Assembly: GCF_928381405.1 (NCBI RefSeq)
Contig: NZ_CAKMSB010000003.1
Coordinates: forward strand, 124,001 to 188,000
Length of the DNA stretch: 64,000 nucleotides
Direction: 5' to 3'
Source of the DNA: Rothia nasisuis
GTDB lineage: Bacteria > Actinomycetota > Actinomycetes > Actinomycetales > Micrococcaceae
Positions within the stretch are counted from its first letter, which is position 1, and each line of letters starts with the position of its first letter. Made by a program: the position numbers and the translations under genes. This document shows, in pieces, positions 8,223 through 16,441 of this stretch. Below the pieces are notes generated by a model that searched no databases, had not been told where the DNA came from, and saw only the letters and a list, made by a program, of their open reading frames with translations.

Positions 8223-9740
8223 CTAGGGCTGGGCGGGCGGATTGGCCGCCCGCCAGGTAGCATACTTGTCTTTCCAGGCGCCGACTGGCGGGAAGAGCCC
8301 GTCCACGGGGTGCCCCGCAGCAACCTGCTCGGCGACCCAGGCGTCCTCGTGTTCTTTGTCGTAGGCGGCCTGGGCAACCTCGGCTGCGAGGGCCGGGGGA
8401 ATGACGATGGCGCCGTCGTCATCACCGACGATAATGTCACCGGGCAACACGGTGGCGTTGCCGCAGGCCACAGCGACGTCGACTTCCCAGGGCACGTGCT
8501 TGCGCCCCAGAACAGCCGGGTGGGGGCCCTGGGTGAAGACGGGTAGGCCAATGTCCTTGACGGCCGCGTAGTCCCGTACCCCGCCGTCGGTAATGACGCC
8601 GGCGGCTCCCCGGTGCTTGGCACGCAGGGCCAGAATATCGCCCAGGGTGCCAGAACCTGATTCCCCCCGGGCTTCAATGACGATGATTTCACCCTCGCGC
8701 ACCTCGTCGAAGCAGCGTTTTTGGGCGTTGTAGCCACCGCCGTGGGCTTTGAAGAGGTCTTCGCGGTTGGGCACGAAGCGCAGGGTCTTGGCGGTACCCA
8801 CGACCTTGGTACCCGGGGTCTGGGGGTAGACGCCCTCGATGACCACGTTGTTGAGGCCGCGGGCGCGGAGCTGGGCTGAGAGCCCGGCGGTGGGCACGGC
8901 CTGTAGAAGGCGGCGTAGCTCGTCAGTGAGGACGGGGCCCTCACCGGCTTGCTCGCTAGAGGTGGTTTCGCGGGAGGGCAGGCCCGCAGCCTCGCGGGAG
9001 CCCCAGGCTTCTTCGATCTGCTTCTCGTCCACGGCGGGCAGGGTGCCGAGGGCCTCATCGAAGCCGCCTTCACCTGCGGTGACGCGGGTGACGAGGCGGC
9101 CGGAAGTGGGCGTACCGGGGGTGGTGGGTGCATCTACTTCCACCTCAACCACGTCACCGGGAACAACCACAGAAGAACCTGCCGGGGTGCCTGTCAGAAT
9201 GACGTCACCGGTTTCGAGGGTCATGTGCTGGGAGAGGTCAGCAACGAACTGTGACAGTGGGAAAATCATGTGGTCTTCGGCGGTGTCGTCCTGCTGGACT
9301 AGCTGGCCGTTGACCCAGGTACGCACCCGCAGCTGGTCTTCGGTGACCGTGCGGGCGTCGATGAGTGCTGGGCCCAGCGGGGTGTAGCCATCCCGCCCCT
9401 TAGAGCGCAGGTTAGAGCCCTTATCTGCCGGGCGGTAGTCGTAGATACCCAGGTCGTTAGCGGCGGTCACGTAGGCGACGTGATTCCAGGCTTCGTCGAG
9501 GGGGACTCTGCGGGCCGGGGTGCCGATAACCAGGGCAATCTCCCCTTCAAAGGCGAGGAGTTCGGTGCCCTCGGGGCGCTCTACTGTGGCCCCGGAGCCA
9601 GCGAGTGAGCTGGTGGTCTTGAGGAAGTAGGAGGGTGCGGAGGGGCGGCGGCCGCGCTGGGCTGCGCGCGATTCGTAGGCCACGTGCACGGCAATGATTT
9701 TTCCGGGGGTCACGGGCACAGGGGCGGACTGTTCTGCCAT
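8223..9740 (-). CDS. hpaG: HpaG-like fusion: FAH-family isomerase/decarboxylase plus RraA-like domain
   Basis: First gene of the hpa operon, 505 residues from the ATG at 9740, which has AAGGAGG upstream. The frame stays open to 9845, but the extra 35 residues are unlike the family. The N-terminal half is a fumarylacetoacetate-hydrolase domain (FEGEIALVIG, NDLGIYDYR, DGYTPLGPAL, GDVILTGTPAG). A linker follows, then an RraA/dimethylmenaquinone-methyltransferase-like domain (GDILALRAKHRGAAGVITDG, then GGVRD, and PGDIIVGDDDGAIVIP). Classical HpaG is two FAH repeats that decarboxylate and isomerise the CHM intermediate. RraA-fold proteins include aldolases and oxaloacetate decarboxylases. I infer that the C-terminal domain supplies the decarboxylation or isomerisation step. 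Confidence 0.85.
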   Translation of the reverse strand: MAEQSAPVPVTPGKIIAVHVAYESRAAQRGRRPSAPSYFLKTTSSLAGSGATVERPEGTELLAFEGEIALVIGTPARRVPLDEAWNHVAYVTAANDLGIYDYRPADKGSNLRSKGRDGYTPLGPALIDARTVTEDQLRVRTWVNGQLVQQDDTAEDHMIFPLSQFVADLSQHMTLETGDVILTGTPAGSSVVVPGDVVEVEVDAPTTPGTPTSGRLVTRVTAGEGGFDEALGTLPAVDEKQIEEAWGSREAAGLPSRETTSSEQAGEGPVLTDELRRLLQAVPTAGLSAQLRARGLNNVVIEGVYPQTPGTKVVGTAKTLRFVPNREDLFKAHGGGYNAQKRCFDEVREGEIIVIEARGESGSGTLGDILALRAKHRGAAGVITDGGVRDYAAVKDIGLPVFTQGPHPAVLGRKHVPWEVDVAVACGNATVLPGDIIVGDDDGAIVIPPALAAEVAQAAYDKEHEDAWVAEQVAAGHPVDGLFPPVGAWKDKYATWRAANPPAQP

Positions 9741-9778
9741 TGGGGTCTCCTCCTTGGACTCTGGGAGCATCACCAGGA

Positions 9779-9790
9779 ATCGTATATCAT
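9779..9790 (-). promoter_or_regulatory. Candidate GntR operator upstream of hpaG
   Basis: The sequence ATCGTATATCAT lies 39 bases before the hpaG ATG. Read on the minus strand it places TATACG as a possible -10, with TTACTT 18 bases upstream as -35. Its twin ATCGTATATGAT is at 9984-9995. The matched pair in a divergent region next to a GntR gene suggests a shared operator (inference). Confidence 0.5.
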
Positions 9791-9857
9791 TTTTACACAC
9801 TAGCAAGTAACCCACATCACAGCAATAGGCTGGGTGGAAAAACATAGAAAGACCACC

Positions 9858-10004
9858 ATGCCCACAGATATCACCACCCTCATCAGCACCGAGGCTATGA
9901 CCGAACTAGCCATTGACCCCGCTGCCCGGCTGGCAGACGTACAGCCCGGCGCGCTAACCGCAACCCTTGTCACTAATTTCAGTATCGTATATGATTCAGG
10001 ATAA
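9858..10004 (+). other. Short open frame of 48 codons, unclear
   Basis: An ATG frame with plausible codon usage encodes a 48-residue peptide beginning MPTDITTLISTEAMTELAID and ending in FSIVYDSG. A weak GAAAGA precedes it. The end of the frame overlaps the promoter and operator of the monooxygenase, so any coding role conflicts with that regulation. I do not recognise the peptide. It may be a remnant of a deleted gene, a leader peptide or chance. Confidence 0.25.
9967..9995 (+). promoter_or_regulatory. Promoter with overlapping operator for the flavin monooxygenase
   Basis: TTGTCA (9967-9972) and TATGAT (9990-9995) are spaced by 17 bases, close to the sigma-70-type consensus. The -10 lies inside the ATCGTATATGAT site (9984-9995). 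A repressor bound there would block the polymerase. Confidence 0.6.
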
Positions 10005-10063
10005 GTGTTACCCGTCACATACCTGCCGGGGTGCGGAGCCGCACCCACCCACCAAGGAGCACC

Positions 10064-11953
10064 ATGCATTTCCATCACAACGGCTACGTTTCCCGTGACC
10101 CCCGCATCGAAGAGCCCGCCGGTTACGGCATAAACCGAGCCCCTGAGCTGCCCGACACCATGGACGTGCTCATCGTCGGTTCCGGCCCCGCCGGTATGAT
10201 TGCCGCCGCCCAGCTCTCCCAGTTTCCACACGTCAACACTCGTATTATCGAACGTCGAGCTGGCCGACTCGAACTCGGCCAGGCTGATGGCATTCAGGCC
10301 CGCTCCGTCGAAACCTTCCAGGCCTTCCGCTTTGCCGAAGAAATCACCCGCGAGGCCTACCACATCACCGAGATGAGCTTCTGGAAGCCCGACCCCGAAA
10401 ACCCGCGCAATATCGTCCGCACCGCCCGCCCAGCGGACGACCCCCACAAGATCAGCGAATTCCCCCACCTCATCGTCAACCAGGCCCGCGTGCTCGACTA
10501 CTTTGCCGACTTCGCCCGCAACTCAGCCGGAAAAATCACCCCCGACTACGGCGTCGAATTTCTGGGGCTAACCATGGACGAGAGCCAGGACTACCCGATT
10601 GAAGTCACCGTGCGCTACACTGCCGGTGAGCGCGAAGGTGAAGAACGCACCGTGCGCACCAAGTACCTGGTCGGTTGCGATGGCGCCCGCTCCGCCGTGC
10701 GCAAGTCCATCGGCCGCACCCTCTCAGGGGACGCCGCCAACCACGCCTGGGGCGTCATGGACGTGGTCGTTTCCACCGACTTTCCCGACTGGCGCATGAA
10801 GTGCGCCATCAACTCCACCCAGGGCTCCATCCTGCACATTCCGCGCGAAGGCGGCCACCTGGCCCGCATCTATGTTGACCTGGGCGAAGTGCCCGTGGGC
10901 GATAACCACGCCGTGCGCTCAACCCCCATCGAAAACATCATCGACCGCGCCAACTCCATCTACCACCCCTACTCCATCCAGGTGAAAGACGTAGCCTGGC
11001 ACTCGGTCTACGAGGTAGGCCACCGCCTTACCGACCACTTCGATAACATTGACACCGAGGCCCGTGGCAGCCGCACCCCCCGCGTCTTCATCACCGGGGA
11101 CGCCTGCCACACCCACTCCGCCAAGGCCGGGCAGGGCATGAACGTCTCCATGCAAGACGGCTTCAATATCGCCTGGAAGCTAGGGCACGTGCTGGACGGC
11201 CGCGCCCCCGCATCCCTGCTTGATACCTACTCGAGCGAACGGCAGGAAATAGCAAAGAACCTGATTGATTTCGATAAAGAGTGGTCATCGCTCATGGCCG
11301 CCAAACCCGAGGACCTACCCAGCCCCGAGTACCTGGAAGAGTTCTACGTGAAGACCGCCGAGTTCCCGGCCGGCTTTATGACCGAGTACAAGCCCTCTAT
11401 GCTGACCGGTGGCACCGAGCACCAGCACCTAGCTACAGGTTTCCCAGTGGGCAAGCGCTTCCGCTCTGCCCGCGTCAACCGCCGCGAAAACGCCTACCCC
11501 CGCCACCTGGGCCACGAGGCTGCGGCCGATGGCCGCTACCGACTCTACGTGTTTGCAGACGCCGCCCACCCGGCGTCCGCAGATTCAAAGGTGCGGGCAC
11601 TGAGCGACTTTTTGATTGAGAACCCCGAGTCTCCTTTTGTGAAATTCCGCCCCGCTGACGAAGATTTTGATTGCCGCATTGTGCCGCTGGTGATCTACCA
11701 GCAGCTACACACCGAGTTTGAAACCACCGACGCCCCAGCCGCCTTCCGACCCCTGGTAGGCAAGTTCGGCCTCGAATACTGGGAACACATCTACAGTGTT
11801 CTGCCCGATGAAGATATCTTTGCTGAGCGCGGGCTCAGCCGCGACGGAGTCCTAGTGGTAGTACGCCCCGACCAGTATGTGGGCGCTGTACTGCCCCTGG
11901 CTGATCACACAGGTTTAGCAGACTACTTCAAGGGGGTGTTTCGCGAACCCTGA
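10064..11953 (+). CDS. Single-component flavin aromatic monooxygenase (phenol 2-/3-hydroxybenzoate 4-monooxygenase family)
   Basis: A 629-residue FAD hydroxylase, started at the ATG with AAGGAG six bases upstream. The frame extends to 10031 but without a good site. The N-terminal Rossmann motif is VLIVGSGPAGMIAAAQL. The DG motif appears as YLVGCDGARSAVRKSIG and the FAD-ribityl GD motif as FITGDACHTHSAKAGQGMN. A C-terminal thioredoxin-like dimerisation domain follows (from about residue 450). The family hydroxylates phenols ortho to the OH. No two-component HpaBC is visible, so this enzyme probably makes homoprotocatechuate from 3- or 4-hydroxyphenylacetate (inference from the divergent hpa operon). 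Confidence 0.8.
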   Translation: MHFHHNGYVSRDPRIEEPAGYGINRAPELPDTMDVLIVGSGPAGMIAAAQLSQFPHVNTRIIERRAGRLELGQADGIQARSVETFQAFRFAEEITREAYHITEMSFWKPDPENPRNIVRTARPADDPHKISEFPHLIVNQARVLDYFADFARNSAGKITPDYGVEFLGLTMDESQDYPIEVTVRYTAGEREGEERTVRTKYLVGCDGARSAVRKSIGRTLSGDAANHAWGVMDVVVSTDFPDWRMKCAINSTQGSILHIPREGGHLARIYVDLGEVPVGDNHAVRSTPIENIIDRANSIYHPYSIQVKDVAWHSVYEVGHRLTDHFDNIDTEARGSRTPRVFITGDACHTHSAKAGQGMNVSMQDGFNIAWKLGHVLDGRAPASLLDTYSSERQEIAKNLIDFDKEWSSLMAAKPEDLPSPEYLEEFYVKTAEFPAGFMTEYKPSMLTGGTEHQHLATGFPVGKRFRSARVNRRENAYPRHLGHEAAADGRYRLYVFADAAHPASADSKVRALSDFLIENPESPFVKFRPADEDFDCRIVPLVIYQQLHTEFETTDAPAAFRPLVGKFGLEYWEHIYSVLPDEDIFAERGLSRDGVLVVVRPDQYVGAVLPLADHTGLADYFKGVFREP

Positions 11954-11978
11954 GACCTCCTCAAAAGACCGCACCCTC

Positions 11979-12011
11979 GGCGCCCCAGGCTCACTGCGAA
12001 CCTGGGGCGCC
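11979..12011 (+). terminator. Terminator-like hairpin after the monooxygenase
   Basis: An 11-bp perfect stem (GGCGCCCCAGG with CCTGGGGCGCC) with an 11-base loop lies 26 bases after the stop. It is followed by AGATTACTTTTAAAT. The T run is weak. Confidence 0.6.
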
Positions 12012-12204
12012 AGATTACTTTTAAATAAGCTTCATACTGTGAAATAACTCCTTATGCCTCAATATGTGAGTGCACACACATCATATCTAACTGCACTCTC
12101 ATGCAAATACTTTTATATCAACTGTGAGTAGAATAATCTTCACCGCATATCAAAATATCCGGTGTTCCCCACCCCATCGAACGCCTTAGCACTGGAGGAC
12201 TACC

Positions 12205-13542
12205 ATGGCAAGAAAAGTCATTATCATCGGGGCTGGGTTCGCGGGCCTCGTTGCTGCAAGAGAACTACAGACCCTCGGTCATACTACAGAAATCTTCGAG
12301 GCACGAAACCGCATTGGCGGTCGCGCCTGGACCGATAATCGACTGGGCGTTCCACTCGAAATGGGGGCAACCTGGGTTCACTGGATGCAGCCTAATATAT
12401 GGAATGAAATTACACGTTACGGGCAAACAATATACCCATCACCCTACACAGAAAAGGCCTATTGGGTCACCGAAAATAGGGTGATATCAGGGACGGAAGC
12501 AGAAATTGATGAAAAGATTTCACGCCCCATGTACAAAATATTTGAAAATTCCAAAGAATTCTTTCCTAATCCACATGATCCGCTCAAAATTTTAGATCCG
12601 GGCTTTCCTGACCACGACAATTTACGTGAAAAATTTAGAACGGCAGATCACACCTCTCCGCTAGATTTGCTGCGCACCGGGGAATTCACCCAAGAGGAAA
12701 TCGATCTCTGTGATGCCTACTGGTCCGCAGGTTTCATCGGTGACCCCGACAGGGGCTCCTCCCTCATGCCAAAACAATGGGCAGCACTATCGCATCACAA
12801 CCTTCCTCTCATGGATGACATCACTCTGCGCTGGAAACTCACTAACGGCATGCGGGGCCTCTACGAAAACATCGCTCAGGATCTTACCTGCCCCATTCAT
12901 CTTTCAACGCCTATCACCAGGGTAGAACACCACGAATCCGGTGTAACGGTCTTTCTAGAAACCGGGGAGTCCCACCGGGCTGACGCCGTCATCATAACCG
13001 TTCCGGTCGGCGCCCTGGGGCATATCGACTTCACCCCAGCCCTACCTGCCCCCATGAATACGGTGATAGAAGAAAAATGGAACTCAACCGGGTGTAAGGC
13101 CTGGATTAAGGTTAAAGGCCACCACAATATCTTTGCCTACGCACCTCGACCGGCCAAACTGACCATGATTCGTTCGGAGCTTTTTCTCGACGACAACACC
13201 ACCATTCTGGTTGGTTTCGGTCCGCAACATGAAGCTATGGACGTCACCAACCTTCACGATGCGCAGGAGGCCATTAACCGGTGGCGACCAGACCTTGAGG
13301 TACTTGACTGCACCGGTCACGACTGGGTGGCCGACAAGTGGAGCGGACAGGCCTGGGCGACCCTGCGTAAAGGCCAGTTCATTGAGGGGTGGAGTGCATT
13401 TGCTAACACCTCCACCCGCTTGTACTTTGCAGGCTCTGACTATGCCAAAGGCTGGCGCGGTGTAGTTGTTGAAGGTGCCCTCGAGACGGGAGTCGCTACG
13501 GCTCGGCGAGTTCACAACGAACTATCTGCAACCGACAGCTAA
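12205..13542 (+). CDS. Flavin-containing amine oxidase
   Basis: A 445-residue FAD amine oxidase with GGAGG nine bases before its ATG. The dinucleotide-binding motif VIIIGAGFAGLVAARELQ and EARNRIGGRAWT open the protein. MGATWVHWMQP lines the substrate pocket, and YFAGSDYAKGWRGVVVEGAL is the C-terminal FAD site. The enzyme oxidises a primary amine to an aldehyde with H2O2 and ammonia. Tyramine, dopamine or phenethylamine would connect it to the hpa genes (inference); putrescine is an alternative. The sequence is richer in A and T than the hpa genes, suggesting separate acquisition together with the next permease and regulator. Confidence 0.8.
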   Translation: MARKVIIIGAGFAGLVAARELQTLGHTTEIFEARNRIGGRAWTDNRLGVPLEMGATWVHWMQPNIWNEITRYGQTIYPSPYTEKAYWVTENRVISGTEAEIDEKISRPMYKIFENSKEFFPNPHDPLKILDPGFPDHDNLREKFRTADHTSPLDLLRTGEFTQEEIDLCDAYWSAGFIGDPDRGSSLMPKQWAALSHHNLPLMDDITLRWKLTNGMRGLYENIAQDLTCPIHLSTPITRVEHHESGVTVFLETGESHRADAVIITVPVGALGHIDFTPALPAPMNTVIEEKWNSTGCKAWIKVKGHHNIFAYAPRPAKLTMIRSELFLDDNTTILVGFGPQHEAMDVTNLHDAQEAINRWRPDLEVLDCTGHDWVADKWSGQAWATLRKGQFIEGWSAFANTSTRLYFAGSDYAKGWRGVVVEGALETGVATARRVHNELSATDS

Positions 13543-13554
13543 GAACCTTTCTCT

Positions 13555-13641
13555 AGCAGGTGTGCCCAGGCACACCTGCTCTATAAAACTTATTCGAAAG
13601 GGGCCCAGCTCCCCAGGCTTGTACCGCATACAAGCCTGGGG
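13555..13641 (+). terminator. Two consecutive hairpins between amine oxidase and permease
   Basis: Hairpin one pairs AGCAGGTGTGC with GCACACCTGCT (13555-13580). Hairpin two pairs CCCCAGGCTTGTA with TACAAGCCTGGGG around a 5-base loop (13611-13641). Neither is followed by a strong T run, so they may attenuate or stabilise an amine oxidase-permease transcript and not end it. Confidence 0.5.
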
Positions 13642-13717
13642 ATTAGGGACAAAGAGACTTACGAACAAGCCTCCATCTTCACCCCTTAATATTCAATATT
13701 CAAAGAAGAGAATAGCT

Positions 13718-15160
13718 ATGTCTGATCGCGTCTCACGCCCCTCCCCTGGCAAACTTTCAACCACGTCACTCGTCCTGATGATTATCGCAGCGTCAGCGCC
13801 GCTCACCGTCCTTGCTGGCGGTGTAACCACCAACTATGCTGTCTCCGGACTGATAGGGGTACCCTTCACCTACCTGGTTCTCGGAATCATCCTGCTCATA
13901 TTTGTTGGCGGCTACGCCATCATGAGCACCAAAATCCAAAACTCAGGAGCCTTCTACGCGTATGTCACGGCAGGCCTGGGCCCACGGCAGGGAATCGCCT
14001 CAGCAATCTTGGCCCTCATCTCTTACAACATGATGCAGATAGGCCTTTACGGAATCTTTGGTTTCTCCGTCTCTACAACCCTCAACTCACTCACCGGGGT
14101 CAGTCTTCCCTGGTGGCTGTGCGCTTTGGTGGGCTGGGCCTTTGTTGGGCTCCTAGGCGCGAGATCTATTGATTTATCGGCTAAAGTGCTCGGCACCCTC
14201 GTCCTCCTAGAATTTGTTGTTGTGATAGGGGTGAGTGTCTTCTCACTGTTCGTAGCACCAGAAGGGATTAGTAGTACCTCTTTACGCCCGTCCGAGTTCT
14301 TCGTTCCCGGCATAGGCGTGCTCTTAGCTTTTGGGTTTGCTGCCTTCATGGGGTTTGAATCGGGCGCTATCTATTCTGAGGAGACCGTCAACCCTCACAC
14401 AACCGTAGCCCGCGCAACCTACATAGCGGTTACAATTATCTCTCTTTTCTACATGCTCTCCTCGTGGGCTTGGACCATGGGGGTTGGCCCCAGCGTCATA
14501 ATTGAGCAATCGGGTGAATACGGCCCTGACCTACTCTTTGTCTGGCTGGGAGGCTTCTCTACCCTGATAGCGAATACGGTCAACGCCCTCTTCGTTACTA
14601 GCCTTGTAGCAGCACTTTTGGCCTTTCACAACGCTTCTGCCAGATACTTCCTCGCGCTAGGCAGAACCCAGGTAATCCCTCGCTTCTTTGCGCGGAGTAA
14701 TCAGGCTCAAGTTCCCCTAGGGGGCTCCCTCGCGCAGAGCTCCCTGGCTCTTATCGTCATAGGAATCTTTGCCATAGCCGGTAGCAATTCAGAACTGGGG
14801 GAACTATTCCCGGTCATCACTCTTTTCACGTGGTTCACTAACGCTGCAGCATTTGGGCTGGTCTTTCTGCTGGGCATCACCTCGGTAGCTATGTTGGTGT
14901 GGTTCAACAAACAGAGTGAGCGTTACAATCTGTGGGTGCGGGCGATAGCCCCGTTTCTTTCAGCTGTTTTCTTTGCGCTCATCGCTGTTCTGGTTCTCTG
15001 GAATTTTGATCTCATGATTGGGGCTGAAAGTTTCTCCCCATTAGTGGTTATTATGCCGGGAATAATCATTGCTTCTGGGGTGGGCGGCCTTATCTGGGGG
15101 CATATCTTGGGCAGGCGAAACTCCGATATTTATCGGCACTTTGAAACAAACACCTTCTAG
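13718..15160 (+). CDS. APC-superfamily amino acid/amine permease
   Basis: A 480-residue membrane transporter with about 12 hydrophobic segments. It starts at the ATG preceded by AAGAAGAG; an upstream extension of the same frame overlaps the amine oxidase and is not credible. The first helix region (MIIAASAPLTVLAGG) and the MGFESGAIYSEE segment are typical APC features. The gene follows the amine oxidase by 175 bp with hairpins between. By position it imports the amine that the oxidase uses. Substrate identity cannot be read from the sequence. Confidence 0.8.
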   Translation: MSDRVSRPSPGKLSTTSLVLMIIAASAPLTVLAGGVTTNYAVSGLIGVPFTYLVLGIILLIFVGGYAIMSTKIQNSGAFYAYVTAGLGPRQGIASAILALISYNMMQIGLYGIFGFSVSTTLNSLTGVSLPWWLCALVGWAFVGLLGARSIDLSAKVLGTLVLLEFVVVIGVSVFSLFVAPEGISSTSLRPSEFFVPGIGVLLAFGFAAFMGFESGAIYSEETVNPHTTVARATYIAVTIISLFYMLSSWAWTMGVGPSVIIEQSGEYGPDLLFVWLGGFSTLIANTVNALFVTSLVAALLAFHNASARYFLALGRTQVIPRFFARSNQAQVPLGGSLAQSSLALIVIGIFAIAGSNSELGELFPVITLFTWFTNAAAFGLVFLLGITSVAMLVWFNKQSERYNLWVRAIAPFLSAVFFALIAVLVLWNFDLMIGAESFSPLVVIMPGIIIASGVGGLIWGHILGRRNSDIYRHFETNTF

Positions 15161-15306
15161 GGGAACTTGCGTAAGCCCAACGGCCCATGGCCTCAAGGCC
15201 CTATTTATGTGCTTCTAGGGGTTGGCACCTTTTCGCTGTGACCGCACTGGGCACCTTCTTCGAAGAAGGCAACCCCGCCGAAAACACAGGTAAGCCTGGG
15301 CAGGGG

Positions 15307-15882
15307 CTAGGTTTTTACCAACCCTCGCACTATGCCCTCAAGGAGAACTTCAAATTTCTCCAGCTCTTGACCTTGGTCCCCAAACTGGCAGTCAGTGATA
15401 CCCAAAAGGGCCGCACCATGAACCGCCGCCCAGAGAGCCCACACAACCTGCCAGGAATCTGGTGCCTTCAGCTTCCCCTGAATCTGAAGTCTCTGCACCG
15501 CAGTCGCCAGGGGTTCAATTGGTTCCCGGTCTGCCTCCTGAGACTTAAAATGACCTCCAAACATAACGCCATAGAGAGCAGGGTTCCCTAGAGCCCACCC
15601 ATAATAAGCACGCCCCAATTCCTTGAGGTCTGCTACAGCATCTTCACTTACCTCTACCTCGCGCTGGGCACGTACAAAAGAGTTGCGGGCCTCAATAGAG
15701 ACTGCCCTAAGCAAATCATCCCGCTTTCCAACAAGGGAATAAATAACCGTGGTGGATACTCCAGCGCGAGCAGCAACCGCACGAAGAGAGAGATGGCTCA
15801 AACCCTCATCCACAATAATCTGCGCGGCTGCCATGATGATTTTTTGATGGTACTCGGCTCCATACACAGTAGGTCTTGACAC
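15307..15882 (-). CDS. TetR/AcrR-family regulator
   Basis: A 191-residue TetR protein with the usual N-terminal helix-turn-helix (ALRAVAARAGVSTTVIY-like segment, about residues 27-50) and a C-terminal ligand domain containing YYGWALGNPALYGVMFGG. That pattern is of the WHG/TetR_C_33 type. It converges with the permease and diverges from the DUF4188 gene. A 15-bp palindrome (15908-15922) lies between the two starts, so it probably represses itself and the DUF4188 gene. Confidence 0.85.
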   Translation of the reverse strand: MSRPTVYGAEYHQKIIMAAAQIIVDEGLSHLSLRAVAARAGVSTTVIYSLVGKRDDLLRAVSIEARNSFVRAQREVEVSEDAVADLKELGRAYYGWALGNPALYGVMFGGHFKSQEADREPIEPLATAVQRLQIQGKLKAPDSWQVVWALWAAVHGAALLGITDCQFGDQGQELEKFEVLLEGIVRGLVKT

Positions 15883-15907
15883 CCCATAAGGTTATCACTA
15901 GCCTTTT

Positions 15908-15922
15908 AATAACACTGTTATT
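15908..15922. promoter_or_regulatory. Palindromic TetR operator candidate
   Basis: AATAACA-C-TGTTATT is a perfect 7+7 palindrome in the 68-bp gap between divergent starts. TetR regulators commonly bind such sites. The assignment to the neighbouring TetR is inference. Confidence 0.6.
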
Positions 15923-15950
15923 TAATCACTGCCTGCACCTAGGAGAAACC

Positions 15951-16433
15951 ATGCAAGGGCTCAATTTGGGGCGTTTCACCTCATCAAACTCACAAGACGT
16001 GACCGTATTTATGCTGGGGTTGCGCATCAATTCAATCATGCGCCCAGACGCCTATCTACCGGTAATGAAAGCCTATCTGAACATGGTGAAATATCTAGAA
16101 AACCACCCCGAAACGGGCTTTCTAGGGCAAGAAACCTGGCTCAAACGCACCACAGTCTCTATACAGTACTGGGAAAGCCCTCAAGCACTACAGGACTTTG
16201 CCTCCAACAGCTCTGCACCTCACATGCAGGCCTGGCGGAATTTTGCTCAACAAGCCAGCCCCCACGTGGGGCTCTGGCACGAAACCTATCAGGTTCCAGC
16301 AACTGCCAGGGAATGTATCTACTTCAATATGCCAGCCTTTGGCCTAGGCAAAGCGAGAGGGCTTGAGGCAATAGGCAAAGAAACCGCAACCGCCAAGCGT
16401 CGAATGTCGCGCTGGAAAAACCCTAACAAATAG
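15951..16433 (+). CDS. DUF4188 / monooxygenase af470-like protein
   Basis: A 160-residue protein starting at the ATG with AGGAG five bases upstream; the longer frame to 15876 runs through the operator. It has the family's pattern: VFMLGLRINSIMRPDAY near the start, ETWLKRTTVSIQYWES in the middle, HMQAWRNF and VGLWHETYQV towards the end. These ferredoxin-like-fold proteins are annotated as putative monooxygenases or aldoxime-dehydratase relatives, with unclear function. It is divergently paired with a TetR regulator and probably induced by that regulator's ligand. Confidence 0.7.
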   Translation: MQGLNLGRFTSSNSQDVTVFMLGLRINSIMRPDAYLPVMKAYLNMVKYLENHPETGFLGQETWLKRTTVSIQYWESPQALQDFASNSSAPHMQAWRNFAQQASPHVGLWHETYQVPATARECIYFNMPAFGLGKARGLEAIGKETATAKRRMSRWKNPNK

Positions 16434-16441
16434 GCATTTTT

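Larger units (their letters stand above)
9741..10063. promoter_or_regulatory. Divergent control region between hpaG and the flavin monooxygenase
   Basis: This 323-bp gap separates the minus-strand hpa operon from the plus-strand monooxygenase. It contains one ATCGTATATSAT site near each gene, a good plus-strand promoter (9967-9995) and a 48-codon open frame (9858-10004) of unknown status. No long hairpin was seen. Confidence 0.6.

Noticed and set aside
15254-15269. CCTTCTTCGAAGAAGG palindrome as terminator or operator
   Set aside because: No T run follows and it leaves no loop. Its role between the converging permease and TetR is unclear.
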